Of a DNA stretch of 64,000 nucleotides, positions 18,343-26,282 are shown piece by piece. This DNA comes from Archangium violaceum (GTDB lineage Bacteria; Myxococcota; Myxococcia; Myxococcales; Myxococcaceae): NCBI RefSeq assembly GCF_016859125.1, contig NZ_CP069338.1, forward strand, positions 11,907,501 through 11,971,500. Direction: 5' to 3'. The translations under genes were made by a program, and so were the position numbers. Positions within the stretch are counted from its first letter, which is position 1; every line of letters begins with the position of its first letter. Under the pieces are notes generated by a model. That model made no database searches, had not been told where the DNA came from, and saw only the letters and a program-made list of their open reading frames with translations.

Positions 18343-18804
18343 TGCTGTTGCCCCTTGTTGAGACGGGCGGGCCACGCTCTTTCGTGGCTTCGCCCGGGTG
18401 AAACCGGCGGGTGCTTTGCTTTCGCTGGTGAAACCGGAAGAACCGGCCTACTCGCAATTCGCACACCGCCGAGCCTGTTCGAATATCACGAGAGCGTAAA
18501 GGCTGACAAGCAGTGAACAATCAAAACCTTGCTTGCCGAGTCAATCACTTCCAATCTCTCAAAACACGAGAACACCTCAAATCAATCAAATTCAAAATCT
18601 CAAAACACGAGAGGGGGAACGTGCTCCTTTTCCGAGCACGGAGAGCCCGCGAGACGAAGAGGCACCGTCCTCCCGGGCAGCTCTCCCGCTCCACGAGCGC
18701 TCGGGTTCCGCCGGATGACGCATGGCGTCATCCTTGAACGACGGCCGGATTTCCGGAACGGTGTGGCCGGGCGACCACACTGTCCCGCCCCAAGGTGCCT
18801 CGAC
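18343..18804. other. AT-richer intergenic region with hairpin and direct repeats between divergent genes
   Basis: No gene of its own is supported in these 460 bp. GCCACG/CGTGGC forms a hairpin at 18372-18389. GGTGAAACCGG occurs at 18398-18408 and again at 18427-18437. TCTCAAAACACGAGA occurs at 18557-18571 and again at 18598-18612, in a locally AT-rich stretch unlike the rest of the window. The position between the protease (minus) and the response regulator (plus) suits paired regulator sites, but no factor can be named. Confidence 0.5.
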
Positions 18805-20262
18805 ATGCCCGCCACCGTCCTCATCGTCGATGACGAGAAGAACATCCTCCTGACGCTCCAGACGTCGCTCCAGCTCGCGGGCTACCGCACGGAGCTGGCG
18901 GCCAGCGGGCAGGTGGCCCTGGACGTGGTGTCCGCGCGCCCGGTGGACGCGGTGCTGATGGACGTGAAGATGCCGGACATGGACGGGCTCACGGCGCTGG
19001 CCCGATTGATGGAGCTCAAACCGGAGCTGCCCGTCATCATGATGTCCGGGCATGGCACCATCGACACGGCGGTGAAGGCCACGCAGCTCGGCGCTCGGGA
19101 CTTCCTGGAGAAGCCCCTGGCCCGCGACCGGCTGCTGGTGGCGCTGCGCAACGCGCTCAAGCACCAGGCGGTGATGGAGGAGCTGCAGGCGCTGCGTGCG
19201 GAGGTGGGCCGCTACGACATGGTGGGCAGCGGCCCCGCCATGCAGCGCATCTTCTCGCTCATCCAACGCACGGCGCCCTCCGAGGGCCGGGTCCTCATCA
19301 CGGGGGAGAATGGCACCGGCAAGGAGCTCATCGCCCGGGCGCTGCACCAGAACTCGAAACGCAAGAACGGGCCCTTCGTGAAGCTCAACTGCGCGGCGGT
19401 TCCGCACGAGCTCATCGAGAGCGAGCTGTTCGGCCACGAGAAGGGGGCATTCACCGGCGCGGTGAGCGTGCGCCGGGGCAAGTTCGAGCTGGCCCACGAA
19501 GGGACGCTCTTCCTGGACGAGATCGGCGACATGCCCCAGGCCATGCAGGCCAAGCTGCTGCGCGTGCTGCAGGAGGGGGAGCTGGAGCGGGTGGGCGGCA
19601 CGGAGACCCTCAAGGTGGACGTGCGCGTCATCGCCGCGACGAACAAGAACCTGGAGAAGGAGATCGAGGCGGGGCGCTTCCGCGAGGACCTCTACTACCG
19701 CATCAACGTGGTGCAGATTCACTCGCCGCCCCTGCGCGAGCGGCGCGAGGATCTCCCCGCGCTGATCGACGCCTTCCTGAAGGAGGCGTGCGCGCGCAAC
19801 GGGCGCCGGCCGCTGTCACTCTCCCCGGAGGCGCTGGCGGTGATGGCAGCCTATGACTACCCGGGCAACGTGCGCGAGCTGCGCAACCTGGTGGAGCGGC
19901 TCGCCATCCTCTGTGAGGGCCCCGTCGTCTCCGGCCACGAGGCCGCCGAGTTGCTCCCTCGCGGCAAGGGCACCGTGCCTCCGCCTCTTCCCACCAGCTC
20001 CCCCGCCATGCCAACCCCTGGGGTTCCGGCGGCTCCGGCTCCGGCGGCTCCCGTGGCGACGCCCGCCAGCGGCTTCCGGCCCCGCGTGGACCGGACCTTC
20101 CGCGAGCAGGTGGAGGACGCCGAGCGGGAGATCATCCAGTTCACGCTCGCGCACACGCAGGACAACGTCACCGAGGCGGCGCGGCTGCTCGACCTGGAGC
20201 GCGGCCACTTCTACAAGAAGATGAAGGCCCTCGGGCTGAAGCGCGGCGGCGGCGAAACGTAA
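18805..20262 (+). CDS. NtrC-family sigma-54-dependent response regulator, 3' end replaced by prophage DNA
   Basis: 485 aa from ATG 18805; the frame is open upstream but the receiver domain starts here. Receiver: phospho-acceptor D53 ([12 protein letters not shown]) and conserved K103. AAA+ domain: Walker A GENGTGKE (167-174), GAFTGA (214-219, contact with sigma-54) and Walker [12 protein letters not shown] Pro/Ala-rich linker leads to a Fis-type helix-turn-helix ([20 protein letters not shown]). The last 15 or so codons come from the phage: attL covers the KKMKAL codons, and the ending GLKRGGGET replaces GLRRGGEKDTASGGGES, still present at 59216-59270. The HTH core is intact, so the regulator is probably functional. 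No histidine kinase partner is seen nearby. Confidence 0.93.
   Translation: MPATVLIVDDEKNILLTLQTSLQLAGYRTELAASGQVALDVVSARPVDAVLMDVKMPDMDGLTALARLMELKPELPVIMMSGHGTIDTAVKATQLGARDFLEKPLARDRLLVALRNALKHQAVMEELQALRAEVGRYDMVGSGPAMQRIFSLIQRTAPSEGRVLITGENGTGKELIARALHQNSKRKNGPFVKLNCAAVPHELIESELFGHEKGAFTGAVSVRRGKFELAHEGTLFLDEIGDMPQAMQAKLLRVLQEGELERVGGTETLKVDVRVIAATNKNLEKEIEAGRFREDLYYRINVVQIHSPPLRERREDLPALIDAFLKEACARNGRRPLSLSPEALAVMAAYDYPGNVRELRNLVERLAILCEGPVVSGHEAAELLPRGKGTVPPPLPTSSPAMPTPGVPAAPAPAAPVATPASGFRPRVDRTFREQVEDAEREIIQFTLAHTQDNVTEAARLLDLERGHFYKKMKALGLKRGGGET
20207..20231. repeat. attL
   Basis: 25 bp shared with 59191-59215 with one mismatch (20213 A versus 59197 T). The identical core is CAAGAAGATGAAGGCCCT at 20214-20231. 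It lies inside the 3' end of the response regulator gene, and the integrase stop is 45 bp away. Confidence 0.88.
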
Positions 20263-20275
20263 GTACGCGACATAA

Positions 20276-21496
20276 CTAGCCTTTCATGGCACTACGGGAA
20301 GGAGTGGGAACGACCTGGAGACGCCGTGTGCTCGCGGTGTGCTCGGGCGGCGAGGCTGGTTCCACCAGCTTCAGCGCCTGCACGGCCTCGGCGAGGAAGG
20401 TGAGGTTCTTCCCCAGGTAATAGGTGGAGGTGACAGCAGGCGTGGAGTGGCCGGCCAGCTGCTGGCCCGCGCCGATGTTCCCCGCCGTGTCCGACAGGAG
20501 GTGGGTGAGGAAGGTCTTCCGCAAGTCGTGGAACGTGAAGCCCTCGGGAAGGTCCACCCCGGCGCGCTCTCCGATGCGGCGCACCAACTTGGCGGTGTGC
20601 CAGGCCTCGTTGCGCAACCCGCCCTCAGGCGAGGCGAACACCAGAGGCTCCACGAGTGCACCGCGCTCGTCCCGGTCCACCTTCTGGAATGCCGCCTCGA
20701 GTTCTCCGCGGAGCACGGGGTGGAGGGGCACCACGCGCTCCTTGCCGCCTTTGGTGGTGTCACGATCCCAGCTGCGGCGCACATGGAGGACACCGCACGG
20801 ACCCTCATCCCAGTGGATGTCCGTCCAGGCCAGTGCCGCCAGTTCGCCGCGGCGCAGGCCCGTGAGCACCGCAGTAAGGAGGAGCAGCCGGTACTGGCCG
20901 GCAGCACCGAGCAGCGCCTGCACCTGGTCCCGCGACAGGAAGCGCGGGCTCTTCACCGGCACCTTGGGACGGGGAACGCGGTCCCAGGGATTCTCCCGGA
21001 CGGCGCCCAGGCGCATGGCGTACTTGAAGACGAGTCGCGCGCGAATGTGGAGCTGCCGCACCGTGGCCGGCTTCTGTCCCGCGTCCCGAGACTTCGTCAG
21101 CAGCGCGTCGCAGTCGGCCGGCGTCACGGCGGCCACCGGCTTCTTCTTGAAGTGCGGCACCAGCCAGTTCTTCACCTGGGAGCGCATGGGGGCCTGCGAG
21201 CCCAGGTGCTTGTTCGCGTCGAGGTACTTCTCGAAGAGCTCCTCACACGTCATCGGAACCGGCGCTGGGTTCGCGAAGCCACCCGCCACCTTCTCCGCGT
21301 ACAGGGCCTTCTCCTGTGCCATCCGCTCGGCCTCGGCCTCCATGCGCGCGGCCGTGCGCTCGCGGGTAGTCCGCCCGGCCGCATCCCGGTAGCGGATCCA
21401 CCACGTGCCGAAGTCGGGGGCGCGCCGCTGCAGGCGCTTGCCCGCGGCCACCACATCCTTCCCCTTCTTGTTGGGCCGGAAGTACGCGCTCGTCAC
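20276..21496 (-). CDS. int: Tyrosine-recombinase phage integrase
   Basis: 406 aa from a GTG start. N-terminal arm-binding region, SAM-like core-binding domain (about 85-165) and catalytic domain with R215 (LTGLRRGELAAL), Lys in TKGGKERVV, H323 and R326 (HDLRKTF), H350 (GHSTPAVT) and a nucleophile Tyr at 359 or 360. It catalyses recombination between attP and the 3' end of the response regulator gene. It starts 3 bp after the excisionase stop and ends 14 bp from the regulator stop, so attP lies just beyond its 3' end and not inside the gene. Confidence 0.95.
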   Translation of the reverse strand: MTSAYFRPNKKGKDVVAAGKRLQRRAPDFGTWWIRYRDAAGRTTRERTAARMEAEAERMAQEKALYAEKVAGGFANPAPVPMTCEELFEKYLDANKHLGSQAPMRSQVKNWLVPHFKKKPVAAVTPADCDALLTKSRDAGQKPATVRQLHIRARLVFKYAMRLGAVRENPWDRVPRPKVPVKSPRFLSRDQVQALLGAAGQYRLLLLTAVLTGLRRGELAALAWTDIHWDEGPCGVLHVRRSWDRDTTKGGKERVVPLHPVLRGELEAAFQKVDRDERGALVEPLVFASPEGGLRNEAWHTAKLVRRIGERAGVDLPEGFTFHDLRKTFLTHLLSDTAGNIGAGQQLAGHSTPAVTSTYYLGKNLTFLAEAVQALKLVEPASPPEHTASTRRLQVVPTPSRSAMKG

Positions 21497-21499
21497 GGG

Positions 21500-21745
21500 T
21501 CAGCCCACCTGCACCTGCTGCTGGGACTGCCGAGACTGCGCGTCCACCCAGGCCTTCACCTTCTCTGGGTCGAAGCGGTAGTTGCGCGCGCCGAGCTCCA
21601 CGAAGGGCAGGCCCAGGTTCTCCCGGCACTGCTTCCACACCCACGACTTCGACACGTTCAGGTAGTCCGCCACCTGCTCGCAGTCCCAGAGCCCTCCCTT
21701 GGGCACCAGAACCACCTTCCTCTCGCTATTGTTGCAGTTCGTCAT
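21500..21745 (-). CDS. xis: Excisionase-like winged-helix DNA-binding protein
   Basis: 81 aa from ATG 21743-21745; the frame continues upstream to 21841 but without a better start. The core CEQVADYLNVSKSWVWKQC is a MerR/HTH_17-type helix-turn-helix, followed by FVELGARNYRFDPEKVKAWV, the usual wing of small excisionase proteins. It sits directly upstream of int on the same strand. It probably directs excision or controls int; a regulatory-only role cannot be excluded. Confidence 0.75.
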   Translation of the reverse strand: MTNCNNSERKVVLVPKGGLWDCEQVADYLNVSKSWVWKQCRENLGLPFVELGARNYRFDPEKVKAWVDAQSRQSQQQVQVG

Positions 21746-21841
21746 CGTCGTCACGCGGTCCTCGGCAGCGCGCGGAGTGGGGGCTCCGCGCCAGCGCTGC
21801 TCTGTGTTGGTGATTCCCCCGCTTTCCCCCGCGCTGCCCAC

Positions 21842-21924
21842 GTTACGCGGTGTTCACCGGGTAACAACTTGTGTGCCAATCCACTTGCGCCAGAACGGGA
21901 CACGTGACTGCACCGTTCTGGCGC
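21842..21924. promoter_or_regulatory. Two operator-like palindromes upstream of xis-int
   Basis: 21842-21865 is a near-perfect palindrome (GTTAC at one end, GTAAC at the other, GGTG/CACC inside). 21887-21898 and 21913-21924 form a perfect 12-bp inverted repeat (GCGCCAGAACGG / CCGTTCTGGCGC) around a 14-nt spacer that contains CACGTG. They lie about 100-180 bp upstream of the xis start. Binding sites for Xis, Int or a phage repressor are likely uses. Confidence 0.5.
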
Positions 21925-22059
21925 ACCGGGTCCACGGGCTGGCTGACCTGTCTCGGAATTCGGACGCTCGGGTCACCGGCTGCGCTCGCAGTGGTGACGA
22001 GTTTGGGCGGACGCAGCGCGCCACGTGTCAGTGAGGACCCATGACGCGAGCGATTGCGA

Positions 22060-22275
22060 TGCAAGGCAATGAGCTGGCCTGAGAAGACCATACGCACCGC
22101 TCGTTGCGCCGCCGCGCGGCGGTCGATGCGGACGTGCCACGCGGACGCTACATGAGGGTAGCCGCCCAAGAAAAACAGCGCACCGACAGGTGCGGCTAGA
22201 CACCTGCCGGTGCACTGCCGACGAGCCGCTGCTGCTAGACAGCAGACCCGCCGAAAACGGGTGAATAAAGGGGGC
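22060..22275. other. Hairpin-rich non-coding stretch
   Basis: No credible gene. A CCGCCG/CGGCGG palindrome lies near 22100. CACCGACAGGTG/CACCTGCCGGTG (22182-22213), CTGCTG/CAGCAG (22228-22244) and CGGGT-type (near 22250) stems follow. The loops of the first two, and of the terminator at 22318-22356, all contain CTAGA or CCTAGA. Either strand could give a structured RNA. Confidence 0.4.
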
Positions 22276-22308
22276 TGAACACCTCCGACGCGACCCATCG
22301 CACACCCC

Positions 22309-22356
22309 AAAAAAGCAGACGCCTCAGCATCGGGGCCTAGACCGATGCGAGGCGTC
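22309..22356 (-). terminator. Rho-independent terminator, minus strand
   Basis: A stem of 15 pairs with one bulged base (GACGCCTC and GCATCGG against CCGATGC and GAGGCGTC), an 8-nt loop, and a run of six T on the minus strand two to three bases after the stem. It would end transcripts of the membrane protein gene whose stop is at 22514. Confidence 0.75.
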
Positions 22357-22513
22357 CTGGGCCGACCCCCAGGGCAGTCCATAGGGGCGGGCTTCTCGGG
22401 GCCGACCAAAGAAACAAAACGGTCGGCCATGTCTTAGTGGGGCGGCGCCGGTACCTGCTAGGCCACAGGTGGGTCGGCGACGGTGAAGCAGAAACTAACG
22501 GGAACAGCTACTA

Positions 22514-23464
22514 CTACTGCCGGTCGAACGCAAGAGCTTGGCGAGAGACGGCTGCAGGCGACGCCGTTGGTTTGGCGGCTGGAAGGAAGCACTCCCCCTG
22601 ATGCTCATAAGCCTTGTCGGGCGGGCATGTGCCATCGACCTTGAGCCGCACCCAGCAGCCGCCATTCATCTCGACCTCCAATTGCTTGTCGCACGGCGGG
22701 CGCTTCTGGTTGCTAAACGGCTTCTTAGGAAGTGCCTTCGCCAGGAGGAATGGCGCCTCATCAGGCATCGCGGTCAGAACAAGGTCATTGGCCACCTCGT
22801 CGGCACTACCGCCCCACCCCGCGTCATCCGCCAGGGCCAACTCGTCGCCGGCATCCAGCCCGGCCGGGCCCGGCCAGGAGGAGCCACTCAGGTGGAGGAG
22901 CGCAGCAGCCGCCAGGGCCGCGGCTGCTGCTGCGAATGCCGGGCGCCGCAAGGAGGCCCGCTCCGCGCGAGGGGCCTGGGAGGTGCGCGGAGTGGGCCGG
23001 GCAGCGCCGAGTAGGTGCCCCATCGTCTCCGGGCGGTTGATGGTCGTGTCGGCGACCTGGGCGGCGTCCTCAAGCATGAACACGAGCTCCCCAGCCACAT
23101 CCAGCGGATCCCCACCCTCAGGCGCGCGCTCCACCTCGAGGGCGAGGTACGACGGGGACACGGAGGAAACGACGCGCACCTGCCAGTCGGCGAGGGGGGC
23201 GTCATCGGCCTGGCGCTCCGTGCGCTGCACCACCAGAGCGGGCCTGCCCGTCTCCACGTGGTGGGCGCGGTAGACGCGGCCCAGTTCTCCCGTGTTCCTG
23301 TACCTCGACCCGAGGCGGTACTGCCCGAGCTGGTTACCCCTCTGCTGGTGGCTGTTGTTCTCCAAGGCGCGGCCCTCCCGCGCCCGGTTGTACCACTCCC
23401 GCACCGACGATGTCTGCGGGTGGATATTCACCTGCCCCTGGAGGCCACCCCTTCTCCTCGGCAT
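22514..23464 (-). CDS. Membrane protein with the C-terminal motif of myxobacterial Ser/Thr kinases, no kinase domain
   Basis: Up to 316 aa from ATG 23464; a later start (GTG 23404) is equally possible because the first 40-60 codons look weak. GQYRLGSRYRNTGELGRVYR resembles the glycine-loop entry of a protein kinase, but no VAIK lysine, HRD or DFG motif follows. A single hydrophobic segment (AFAAAAAALAAAALLHL) precedes the tail: KPFSNQKRPPC, EMNGGCWV, GTCPPDKAYEHQGECF. From memory, that tail closes many myxobacterial membrane Ser/Thr kinases. It may be a kinase-derived decoy or host-mimic carried by the prophage. Three TAG codons in a row end the frame (22508-22516). Confidence 0.65.
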   Translation of the reverse strand: MPRRRGGLQGQVNIHPQTSSVREWYNRAREGRALENNSHQQRGNQLGQYRLGSRYRNTGELGRVYRAHHVETGRPALVVQRTERQADDAPLADWQVRVVSSVSPSYLALEVERAPEGGDPLDVAGELVFMLEDAAQVADTTINRPETMGHLLGAARPTPRTSQAPRAERASLRRPAFAAAAAALAAAALLHLSGSSWPGPAGLDAGDELALADDAGWGGSADEVANDLVLTAMPDEAPFLLAKALPKKPFSNQKRPPCDKQLEVEMNGGCWVRLKVDGTCPPDKAYEHQGECFLPAAKPTASPAAVSRQALAFDRQ

Positions 23465-23666
23465 GGGGACGTTCTTCACGAAGCGCCAACTCCGGTTGAT
23501 GGGCCTGCCCGAGCCCGAGGAGACGCACACGCCACCGCCGCCCGGGCCCCCGCGGTGCTGCGAGAAGGCGGTGGCGGAGCAGTGCTACTGCCAGTCGCCC
23601 GGGTGGAAGTGCCCGGACCATGGCGTCCAGATGAGCCCGTGCCGTCCCAACTTCTCTCACGATTGA
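23463..23666 (+). CDS. Small Cys-rich protein, unknown function
   Basis: 67 aa. The C-terminal half has PRCCEKAVAEQCYCQSPGWK followed by CPDHG and SPCRPN, a likely metal-binding cluster. There is no Shine-Dalgarno sequence. The ATG is preceded by CACCCCTTCTC, the sequence found before several late genes of this phage. Its start is head-to-head with the longest possible start of the minus-strand gene, so one of the two starts must be wrong. Confidence 0.45.
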   Translation: MGTFFTKRQLRLMGLPEPEETHTPPPPGPPRCCEKAVAEQCYCQSPGWKCPDHGVQMSPCRPNFSHD

Positions 23667-23761
23667 TGGCCGACTAGCCCCGGCCTCCGCGCGGCCCCGG
23701 GAGGACATCCCCCCTCCTCCCGGGGCCCGTGTCTTTCCGGCCCACCACCAGGAGGAAGCCC

Positions 23762-24223
23762 ATGCCCTGCCCCGCCCCACCGTCCCCGCCCACCCTGGCC
23801 GAGCTGCTCGCCCAGCTCGCCGCAGTCAACCCCGCCAGCGCCGAGCACCTGCGCCCTGAGGTAGAAGCCCTCCAGAATCGCCTCTCCGACGTCCGGGCCC
23901 GGCTCGCCACCGCCGAGGCCGAGCTGCAGCGGGTGACTCTCGACCAGGCCGCCTACGAGGAGTGGACTCAGCGCCACAGCGACGCCGTCTGTCTCCGGAG
24001 CAAGGAGCGGCTCCTGGGCGTGGATGTCGGAGTCATGTGCGAGCGCCTGGAGCGGGAGGTCTACCTCGCTCGCCGCTCCATCACCCTGGGCCGCCAGCTC
24101 TGCGGGGACTGCGGCGGTACCGGCGAGGGCGAAATGCTCGATGCAGGCACCTGCCTCGTTCCTTCGGGGTGCGACTCCTGCGAAGGGACTGGTTTCGTGG
24201 CCAGGTCGGCCTCCGGCGCCTGA
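23762..24223 (+). CDS. Coiled-coil protein with DnaJ-type zinc ribbon
   Basis: 153 aa from ATG 23762 with AGGAGG upstream. Residues 10-110 are mostly helical coiled coil (ALQNRLSDVRARLATAEAEL). The C-terminus has two CxxCxGxG-type half sites, CGDCGGTGEGE and GCDSCEGTGF, which resemble the DnaJ central zinc domain. No catalytic function can be named. A decayed copy of its C-terminal two-thirds occurs at 26283-26500. Confidence 0.7.
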   Translation: MPCPAPPSPPTLAELLAQLAAVNPASAEHLRPEVEALQNRLSDVRARLATAEAELQRVTLDQAAYEEWTQRHSDAVCLRSKERLLGVDVGVMCERLEREVYLARRSITLGRQLCGDCGGTGEGEMLDAGTCLVPSGCDSCEGTGFVARSASGA

Positions 24224-24265
24224 TAATCCCCGGCTCCACGGGACGCCACGCTGGCCTCGCGGGCC

Positions 24266-24294
24266 TTGCAGGCGTCCAAAATGGACGCTACAGT
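24266..24294 (+). promoter_or_regulatory. Sigma-70-type promoter with palindromic operator in the spacer
   Basis: -35 TTGCAG (24266-24271) and -10 TACAGT (24289-24294) are 17 bp apart. The whole spacer (24272-24288) is a perfect palindrome, GCGTCCA-AAA-TGGACGC. The ATG of the ParA-like gene follows 7 nt after the -10 box, so the transcript would start at or next to the start codon and be leaderless. Confidence 0.6.
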
Positions 24295-24301
24295 GGCCAC
24301 C

Positions 24302-25360
24302 ATGACCGTGACCATCAAGAAGACCAAGAACCCCCCCCGTTCGGCCATCTGCTGCTTCTGGAACAACAAGGGAGGTACGGGGAAGACGAGCCTCGTGTTC
24401 CAGTCGTTGTGTCGGTATGCCGAACAGCGTCCAGAGGAACGGATCCTTGCGATTGACATGTGCCCCCAGGCCAATCTCTCCGAACTCCTCCTCGGGGGGC
24501 TCACCAACAAGGGCTCGGACAACTTGTTGAAGTTCCAGGGGGCGATTCCCCGCTCAACGATCGGCGGGTACTTCCAGCTGCGCCTGCCCAGCCCGTACAC
24601 TCCGCCGCAGTTCAATAGCGACGACTTCATCGTCAATCCCGCTGGATCCAACAGCAGTGTGCCCAGCAATGTCGATCTCGTCTGCGGCGACCCGCTACTT
24701 GAGCTTCAGGTGAACGCGATGTCGACGCTGTCCAACGCCCAGATCCCGGGCACGAACACGTGGCTCGCTGTCATGGATTGGCTCAGGGACTTCCTCGCAC
24801 CGATCCGCAGCCGCTACACGATGATCTTCATCGATGCCAACCCGAGCTTCTCCGTCTACACGCAGATGGCGCTCGCGGCGGCGGACGAACTCGTTCTGCC
24901 TGTCATGGCGGACGACTCATCCCGGCGTGCCGTGCAGAATGTCTTTTCCTTGGTGTACGGGCTGAAGGTTCCGTCCGAGATCTACACGCAACATGCGTTT
25001 GGAACACGCTTGACGGCGGCGGGCAGGCCGCTTCCGAAGATTCGTCTCATCGTGAAGAATCGCCTGACTCAGTACATGGGGCCGGCCTCGGCCTACGCCG
25101 ACGTCCTCTCCTCCATCGAGAAGAACGTGATGGAGCTTCACCAGAACCAGCCCGCCTTGTTCGTCCCGACGACCCAGAACAAGCTGTTCGCTGACGTGCG
25201 CGACTTCCAGACGACCGGAGTGGTGGCATTCGCCAAGGGCGCCCCCTTCACCAAGCTCCAGGCAGGCCGAGTCGCGCTGGTCGGCCAACGCGTCAGGGTC
25301 AACGAGGAGTACCGCAAGCACTGCATCGGCGCGATCGACGACCTCGTCGCCAATCTGTAA
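24302..25360 (+). CDS. Orphan ParA/MinD-type ATPase
   Basis: 352 aa. The deviant Walker A WNNKGGTGKTSL near residue 40 identifies the ParA/SIMIBI class; AIDMCPQANLSELLL is the A' motif and MIFIDANPSFS the Walker B region. No ParB or centromere-like repeat lies nearby, so partition is unlikely for an integrated phage. Stand-alone ParA proteins can also act as repressors or positioning factors. No ribosome site is visible, and translation probably begins at or near +1 of the promoter at 24266. The secreted protein gene follows after a hairpin. Confidence 0.8.
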   Translation: MTVTIKKTKNPPRSAICCFWNNKGGTGKTSLVFQSLCRYAEQRPEERILAIDMCPQANLSELLLGGLTNKGSDNLLKFQGAIPRSTIGGYFQLRLPSPYTPPQFNSDDFIVNPAGSNSSVPSNVDLVCGDPLLELQVNAMSTLSNAQIPGTNTWLAVMDWLRDFLAPIRSRYTMIFIDANPSFSVYTQMALAAADELVLPVMADDSSRRAVQNVFSLVYGLKVPSEIYTQHAFGTRLTAAGRPLPKIRLIVKNRLTQYMGPASAYADVLSSIEKNVMELHQNQPALFVPTTQNKLFADVRDFQTTGVVAFAKGAPFTKLQAGRVALVGQRVRVNEEYRKHCIGAIDDLVANL

Positions 25361-25396
25361 TTGGGGTATTGGCCTCGCCTTCACCCTAGGCAACAT

Positions 25397-25433
25397 GAAG
25401 GGCCCAGCCTCCACCTCGGATGCCGGGCCCTTC
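25397..25433. terminator. Hairpin repeat, copy 1 of 3
   Basis: GAAGGGCCC ... GGGCCCTTC with a short central part, just after the ParA-like gene. Near-identical copies lie at 26098-26133 and 27647-27682, each followed by CG(T/C)GC(T/A)TCAG. It probably works as a two-way terminator or mRNA end stabiliser. Confidence 0.6.
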
Positions 25434-25523
25434 GTGCTTCAGCGTTCCTCACGTGGTGCCACCACCCCTTCTGGGCGTGTACCCGGCCGCACTCCGCGAG
25501 CCGGGCGTTCCAGGAGGTTGCAC

Positions 25524-26078
25524 ATGCTGTCGTTCAAGACGTTGTTCAGTGCCGTGGCGGTCGCCGCTCTCGTCGTCGGAACCGCCGCCCTCGCCGAGCC
25601 TCCCGCCTCCTACACCAGCTCCACGAAGCTCGGGCTCAAGTCGTCGGACATCCAGCGGGACCTCTATCAGGCGGCCAAGCGTCTGGTGGAGGAGGCGAAG
25701 CGGGTCACCAACTTCACGCCTGCGGAGGAGGAGTGCGGGAAGATCACCGCAGCCGAGCGCTTCCTCGAGGAGACGAAGAAGGCGCTGGAGGGGAACATCT
25801 TCGGCCCGGACACCACCCTCGCGGGCCATGAGGAGGCCAGCAAGATCCTGAAGTCGATGAATGACGAGTGGTGCAAGGGCAAGGGTGGCGGTGCCGGCGC
25901 GACGAAGATCGCCAAGTCGCTCGGGAGGGTGCGCAGCATCGTGCGGCCCTTCATCCAGGAGCGCTTCGACGAGCTGAAGGAGATTGGGAAGGGGCGTGCG
26001 CCCACCCCGGCCGAGGCCGCTGCCATCGCAGCCGCAGCCATCGGGCTCCTCGTCACCTCGCCCGCCTGGGCGTTCTGA
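25524..26078 (+). CDS. Secreted protein of unknown function
   Basis: 184 aa from ATG 25524, preceded by AGGAGG. Residues 1-24 are a signal peptide (LFSAVAVAALVVGTAALA). The mature part is helical and charged with two Cys residues (EEECGKI, DEWCKGK), which may pair. The C-terminus ends in a hydrophobic stretch (AAAIAAAAIGLLVTSPAWAF), perhaps a membrane anchor. No family recognised. It lies between two copies of the hairpin repeat in the cargo region and is probably expressed in the lysogen. Confidence 0.65.
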   Translation: MLSFKTLFSAVAVAALVVGTAALAEPPASYTSSTKLGLKSSDIQRDLYQAAKRLVEEAKRVTNFTPAEEECGKITAAERFLEETKKALEGNIFGPDTTLAGHEEASKILKSMNDEWCKGKGGGAGATKIAKSLGRVRSIVRPFIQERFDELKEIGKGRAPTPAEAAAIAAAAIGLLVTSPAWAF

Positions 26079-26097
26079 GCGAGCACGCAGGGCATGA

Positions 26098-26133
26098 GAA
26101 GGGCCCGGCTCCGAAATGGAGACCGGGCCCTTC
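26098..26133. terminator. Hairpin repeat, copy 2 of 3
   Basis: GAAGGGCCCGGCTCC ... ACCGGGCCCTTC directly follows the secreted protein gene. Same element as at 25397 and 27647. Confidence 0.6.
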
Positions 26134-26282
26134 GCGCATCAGGAGGTGCCAAGGTTGAGTTGCAGCAGGCGCCGCGTGGGTCGGATGGCAGTCCCCATGC
26201 CTGGACGAGGTACGCGAGGGCCCGGGCAGAGCATGGGGTGGAGGAACTGGCCGCGCGGGCGGAACTCGCGAGGGGGAGCCGA

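Noticed and set aside
18360-18440. Cyclic-dinucleotide (GEMM-type) riboswitch upstream of the protease
   Set aside because: The hairpin and GAAA-like loops look suggestive, but the conserved core sequence could not be matched on either strand.
20207-20231. Integration into a tRNA gene, as for several known myxophages
   Set aside because: The att core lies in codons of the response regulator gene, and no tRNA-like sequence surrounds either copy.
21843-22430. 195-codon open frame on the minus strand upstream of xis
   Set aside because: Composition is not protein-like, and it runs through palindromes, hairpins and a terminator. I treat the region as regulatory.
24302-25360. Plasmid-type partition system
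   Set aside because: Only a ParA-like gene is present, with no ParB gene or centromere repeats, and the element is an integrated phage.
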